The notes under the pieces: generated by a model | Told to the model about the DNA's origin: nothing | Database searches by the model: none | What the model saw: the letters and a program-made list of their open reading frames with translations, nothing else | In this document: one piece after another, positions 56,850 through 64,000 of the stretch | Position numbering within the stretch: the first letter of the stretch is position 1 | Layout: every line of letters starts with the position of its first letter | NCBI GenBank assembly: GCA_016785225.1 | Contig: JAFBJZ010000879.1 | Span: forward strand, 620,501 to 684,500 | DNA: 64,000 nucleotides | Direction: 5' to 3' | DNA from: Psettodes erumei | Taxonomy: Eukaryota > Chordata > Actinopteri > Pleuronectiformes > Psettodidae | Program-made: the position numbers and the translations under genes

Positions 56850-59800
56850 CAAACAGGCATATGACCAAAAGCTCACAAGGGACAGTACTGTGTTTTCGGG
56901 GACATGGGTACCTGGAATCATGAAATAACATTTTAGTTTCATTGTTTGTCAGTTCATAATGCATATAAAACAAAAAGTGCATGGGTCCCCGCTTCTGCAC
57001 AAGAGCAAACAGGCATATGACCAAAACCTTCTTTTCTCGCCGAAAAAAGCACTAAATGCACGGTACTGTGTTTTGGGGGACATGGGTGCATGGAATCATG
57101 AAATAACACTTTAATATCATTCTTGGTCAGTTCACAATGCATATAGAGCAAAAAGTTCCATTGGTCCCCGCTTCTGCACAAGAGCAAACAGGCATATGTC
57201 CAAAACCTGCTTTTCTCGCCGAGAAAAGCACTAAATACACGGTACTGTGTTTTTCGGGGACATGGGTGCCTGGAATCATAAAAATAACACTTTTATATCA
57301 TTGTTTGTCAGTTGATAATGGATATAAAGCAAAAATTCCATGGGTCACCCCTTCTGCACAAGTTGAAACAGGCCGGTGAGTGTGAGCTTTTCTCACCGAG
57401 AAAAGCACTTAATGGACGGTACTGTGTTTTGATAGACATCGGTGCCTGGAATCATAAAACAACACTTTAATATCATTCTTGGTCAGTTGACAATGCATAT
57501 GGAGCGAAAAGTTAATGGGTCCCCGCTTCTGCACAAGAGCAAACAGGCATATGACCAAAACCTGCTTTTCTCACCGAGAAAAGCACTTAATGAACGGTAC
57601 TGTGTTTTGGGGGACATGGGTGCATGGAATCATGAAATAACACTTTTATATCATTGTTGGTCAGTTGACAATGCATATGGAGGAAAAAGTTCATGGATCC
57701 ACGCTTCTGCACAAGAGCAAACAGGCATATGACCAAAAGCTGCTTTTCTCGCCGAGAAAAGCACTAAATGCACGGTATTGTGATTGGGGGGACAAGGGTG
57801 CATGGAATCATGAAATAACACTTTAGTATCATTGTTTGTCAGTTGATAATGGATATAACCCAAAAAAGTCCGTGGTTCACCCCTTCTGTACAAGTTCAAA
57901 CAGGCCAGTGAGTGTGAGCTTTTCTCGCCGAGAAAAGCACTTTATGGACGGTCATGTGTTTTTATATCTCGCCGAGAAAAGCACTTAATGCACGGTACTG
58001 TGTTTTGGGGGACATGGGTGCCTGGAATCATAAAATAACACTTTAATATCATTCTTGGTCAGTTGACAATATACATGGAATGAAAAGTTCATGGGTCCCC
58101 ACTTCTGCACAACAGCAAACAGGCATATGACCAAAACCTGCTTTTCTCGCCGAGAAAAGCACTAAATGCACGGTACTGTGTTTTGGGGGGCATGGGTGCC
58201 TGGAATCCTAAAATAACACTTTAATGTCATTCTTGGTCAGTTGACAGTGCATATGGAGCAAAAAGTTCATGGATCCACGCTTCTGCACAAGAGCAAACAG
58301 GCATATGACCAGAACCTGCTTTTCTCACCGAGAAAAGCACTAAATGCACGGTACTGTGTTCTGGGGGACAAGGGTGCCTGGAATCATAAAATAACACTTT
58401 TATATCATTGTTGGTGAGTTGATAATGGATATAAAGCAAAAATTCCATGGGTTACCCTTTCTGAACAAGTTTAAACAGGCCGGTGAGTGTGAGCTTTTCT
58501 CGCCGAGAAAAGCACTTAATGCACGGTACTGTGTTTTGATAGACATCGGTGCCTGGAATCATAAAATAACACTTTAATATCATTTGTGGTCAGTTGACAA
58601 TGCATATGGAGCAAAAAGTTCATGGGTCCCCGCTTCTGGACAAGAGCAAACAGGCCAGTGACTGTGAGATTTTCTCACCGAGAAAAGCACTAAATGGACG
58701 GTCATGTGTTTTTATATCTCGCCGAGAAAAGCACCTAATGCACGGTACTGTGTTTTGATAGACATCGGTGCCTGGAATCATAAAATAACACTTTAATATC
58801 ATTCTTGATCAGTTGACAATGCATATGGATCAAAAAGTTGATGGGTCCCCGCTTCTGCACAAGAGCAAACAGGCATATGACCAAAACCTGCTTTTCTCGC
58901 CGAGAAAAGTACTTAATGGACGGTCATGTGTTTTTATATCTCGCCGAGAAAAGCACGAAATGCACGGTACTGTGTTTTGGGGAACATGGGTGCCTGGAAT
59001 CATAAAAATAACACTTTTATATCATTGTTGGTCAGTTGATAATGGATATAAACCAAAAATTCCATGGGTCACCCCTTCTGCACAAGTTCAAACAGGCCGG
59101 TGAGTGTCAGCTTTTCTCGCCGAGAAAAGCACTTAATGGACGGTACTGTGTTTTGATAGACATCGGTGCCTGGAATCATAAAATAACACTTTCATATCAT
59201 TCTTGGTCAGTTCACAATGCATATAGAGCAAAAAGTTCATGGGTCCCCGCTTCTGCACAAGAGCAAACAGGCATATGACCAAAACGTGCTTTTCTCGCAG
59301 AGAAAAGCATGAAATGCACGGTACTGTGTTTTGGGGGGCATGGGTGCCTGGAATCATAAAAATAACACTTTTATATCATTGTTGGTCAGTTGATAATGGA
59401 TATAAAGCAAAAATTCCATGGGTCACCACTTCTGCACAAGTTCAAACAGGCCGGTGAGTGTGAGCTTTTCTCGCCGAGAAAAGCACTTAATGGACGGTAC
59501 TGTGTTTTGATAGACATCGGTGCCTGGAATCATAAAATAACACTTTCATATCATTCTTGGTCAGTTGACAATGCATATAGAGCAAAAAGCATGGGTTCCC
59601 GCTTCTGCACAAGAGCAAACAGGCATATGACCAAAACCTGCTTTTCTCGCAGAGAAAAGCATGAAATGCACGGTACTGTGTTTTGGGGGGCATGTGTGCC
59701 TGGAATCATAAAAATAATGCTTTTATATCATTGTTGGTCAGTTGATCATGGATATAAAGCAAAAATTCCATGGGTCACCACTTCTGCACAACTTCAAACA

Positions 59801-60387
59801 GGCCGGTGAGTGTGAGCTTTTCTCGCCGAGAAAAGCACTTAATGGACGGTACTGTGTTTTGATAGACATCGGTGCCTGGGATCATAAAATAACACTTTCA
59901 TATCATTCTTGGTCACTTGACAATATATATGAAGCGAAAAGTTCATGGGTCCCCGCTTCTGCACAAGAGCAAACAGGCATATGACCAAAACCTGCTTTTC
60001 TCACAGAGAAAAGCACGAAATGCATGGTACTGTGTTTTGGGGGAGATGGTTGCATGGAATCATGAAATAACACTTTAGTATCATTCTTTGTCAGCTGGTA
60101 ATGGATATAAAGAAAAAAATTCCATGGTCACCCCTTCTGCACAAGTTCAAACAGGCCGGTGAGTGTCAGCTTTTCTCGCCGAGAAAAGCACTTAATGGAC
60201 GGTACTGTGTTTTGATAGACATCGGTGCCTGGAATCATGAAATAACACTTTCATATCATTCTTGGTCAGTTGACAATGCATATGGAGGAAAAAGTTCATG
60301 GGTCCCCGCTTCTGGATAAGAGCAAACAGGCCAGTGACTGTGAGATTTTCTCGCCGAGAAAAGCACTTAATGCACGGTACTGTGTTT
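56850..60387. repeat. Satellite DNA array, ~177-bp monomer, left block
   Basis: About 20 head-to-tail monomers. The box ttttctcgccgagaaaa recurs about every 176-178 bp (for example near 57390, 57567, 57743, 57919). Other fixed boxes are 'cacggtactgtgtttt', 'tggaatcataaaataacact', 'ttggtcagttgacaatgcat' and 'cttctgcacaagagcaaaca'. Two monomer types alternate in the right half. The many short ORFs here are by-products. The unit length is near a nucleosome repeat, as in many centromeric or heterochromatic satellites; chromosomal role unknown. Confidence 0.95.
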
Positions 60388-61987
<1,600 letters not shown>

Positions 61988-63915
61988 GTTTTGATAGACA
62001 TCGGTGCCTGGAATCATAAAATAACACTTTAATATCATTCTTGGTCAGTTGACAGTGCATATGGAGCAAAAAGTTCATGGGTCCCCGCTTCTGCAAAAGA
62101 GCAGACAGGCATATGACCAAAAGCACTTTATGCACGGTACTGTGTTTTGGGGGACATGGGTGCCTGGAATCATAAAATAACACTTTAAGATCATTCGTGG
62201 TCAGTTGACAATGCATATGGAGCAAAAAGTTCATGGGTACCCGCTTCTGCACAAGAGCAAACAGGCATATGACCAAGACCTGCTTTTCTCGCAGAGAAAA
62301 GCACGAAATGCACGGTACTGTGTTTTGGGGGACATGGGTGCCTTGAATCATGAAATAACACTTTAGTATCATTCTTTGTCAGTTGATAATGGATATAAAC
62401 CAAAAAATTCCATGGGTCCCCACTTCTGTACAAGTTCAAACAGGTCGTGAGTGTGAGCTTTTCTCGCCGAGAAAAGCACTTAATGGACGGTCATGTGCTT
62501 TTATATCTCGCCGAGAAAAGCACTTAATGCACGGTACTGTGTTTTGGGGGACATGGGTGCCTGGAATCATAAAATAACACTTTTATATCATTGTTGGTCG
62601 GTTGATAATGGATATAAAGCAAAAAATTCCATGGGTCACCCCTTCTGCACAAGAGCAAACAGGCCAGTGAGTGTGAGCTTTTCTCGCCGAGAAAAGCACT
62701 TAATGGACGGTACTGTGTTTTGATAGACATCGGTGCCTGGAATCATAAAATAACACTTTAATATCATTCGTGGTCAATTGACAATGCATATGGAGCAAAA
62801 AGGTCATGGGTCCCCGCTTCTGGACAAGAGCAAACAGGCCAGTGACTGTGAGATTTTCTCGCCGAGAAAAGCACTAAATGGACGGTCATGTGTTTTTATA
62901 TCTCGGCGAGAAAAGCACCTAATGCACGGTACTGTGTTTTGATAGACATCAGTGCCTGGAATCATAAAATAACACTTTAATATCATTCTTGGTCAGTTGA
63001 CAATACATATGGAGCAAAAAGTTGATGGGTCCACGCTTCTGCACAAGAGCAAACAGGCATATGACCAAAACCTGCTTTTCTCGCCGAGAAAAGCACTTAA
63101 TGAACGGTACTGTGTTTTGGGGGACATGGGTGCCTGGAATCATGAAATAACACTTTTATATCATTGTTGGTCAGTTGACAATGCATATGGAGCAAAAAGT
63201 TCATGGATCCACGCTTCTGCACAAGAGCAAACAGGCATATGAACAAAAGCTGCTTTTCTCGACGAGAAAAGCACTAAATGCACGGTACTGTGTTTTGGGG
63301 GAAATGGGTGCTGGGAATCATAAAAATAACACCTTTATATCATTGTTGGTCAGTTGATAATGGATATAAAGCAAAAATTCCATGGGTCACCCCTTCTGCA
63401 CAAGAGCAAACAGGCCGGTGAGTGTGAGCTTTTCTCGCCAAGAAAAGCACTTAATGGACGGTACTGTGTTTTGATAGACATCGGTGCCTGGAATCATAAA
63501 ATAACACTTTCATATCATTCTTGGTCAGTTGACAATATATATGGAGCGAAAAGTTCATGGGTCCCCGCTTCTGCACAAGAGCAAACAGGCATATGACCAA
63601 AACCTGCTTTTCTCACCGAGAAAATCACTAAATGCACGGTACTGTGTTTTGGGGGAGATGGTTGCATGGAATCATGAAATAACACTTTAGTATCATTCTT
63701 TGTCAGTTGGTAATGGATATAAAGAAAAAAATTCCATGGGTCACCCCTTCTGGACAAGAGCAAACAGGCCAGTGACTGTGAGATTTTCTCGCCGAGAAAA
63801 GCACTTAATGGACGGTACTGTGTTTTGATAGACATCGGTGCCTGGAATCATAAAATAACACTTTAATATCATTCTTGGTCAGTTGACAATGCATATGGAA
63901 GCAAAAAGTTCATGG
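61988..63915. repeat. Satellite DNA array, ~177-bp monomer, right block
   Basis: Resumes at the exact point interrupted by the LTR, with the same monomers (about 11). The array stops at 63915 inside a monomer, after 'aaaagttcatgg'. Confidence 0.95.
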
Positions 63916-64000
63916 TAGAGAGAATAGGGGTACACCTTTCGTCAAACTCAGTTTGACCCCTATTTTGACAGGTCTGACGCAATCATCATCCAATGAGATG
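63916..64000. other. Flank beyond the satellite, nothing recognised
   Basis: 85 bp of non-satellite sequence reaching the window edge; contains a short inverted match 'gtcaaactcagtttgac'. Confidence 0.5.

Overview
This is a stretch of a vertebrate genome. Genes are split by GT-AG introns, no operons are visible, and most of the sequence is intron or transposon. The gene families and repeats (Rex6/R4 and L2 LINEs, a Penelope-like element, Tc1 relics, tRNA-derived SINEs, piggyBac, several solo LTRs, CA and AT microsatellites) point to a teleost fish. The species cannot be fixed from this sequence.

Four host genes are recoverable. (1) nt5c2, + strand, 1632-9849: 15 coding exons of cytosolic purine 5'-nucleotidase II; the N-terminal exons lie before the window. 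(2) borcs7, - strand, 23347-21979: all five small coding exons of a BORC-complex subunit, 103 residues. (3) cyp17a1, + strand, 24020-30251: all eight coding exons of steroid 17-alpha-hydroxylase/17,20-lyase, 516 residues. (4) A Snail-family zinc-finger repressor, best matched to snai3, + strand, 32146-40707. The order and orientation nt5c2(+), borcs7(-), cyp17a1(+) match the mammalian CYP17A1-BORCS7-AS3MT-CNNM2-NT5C2 block, but no cnnm2 or as3mt exon was found in the roughly 10 kb where they would be expected. That interval (12.6-21.6 kb) is filled by L2, Rex6, Tc1 and SINE copies.

From about 42 kb to the end the window is a transposon and satellite graveyard. It holds a Penelope-like fragment built as a 390-bp inverted repeat with a 13-bp target duplication (42366-43495), degenerate LINE remains (43.9-45.9 kb), and a broken piggyBac transposase (about 47.95-50.4 kb) split by two solo LTRs and a 157-bp tandem repeat. 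Next come an OTU-protease relic (51.2-51.8 kb), unrecognised minus-strand reading frames (to 54.3 kb) interrupted by another solo LTR, and an L2 LINE (54.3-56.8 kb). The end is a ~177-bp satellite array (56.85-63.9 kb) carrying a short palindrome in each monomer and split by a 1600-bp solo LTR.

The most unusual items are: the piggyBac/OTU/unknown-ORF neighbourhood, which could be the remains of one large virus-like piggyBac element (inference only); a tRNA-like head at the 5' end of the Rex6-type LINE; the inverted Penelope insertion; and the satellite's dyad and dimeric higher-order pattern. All calls come from reading translations and repeats by eye; no database search was run.
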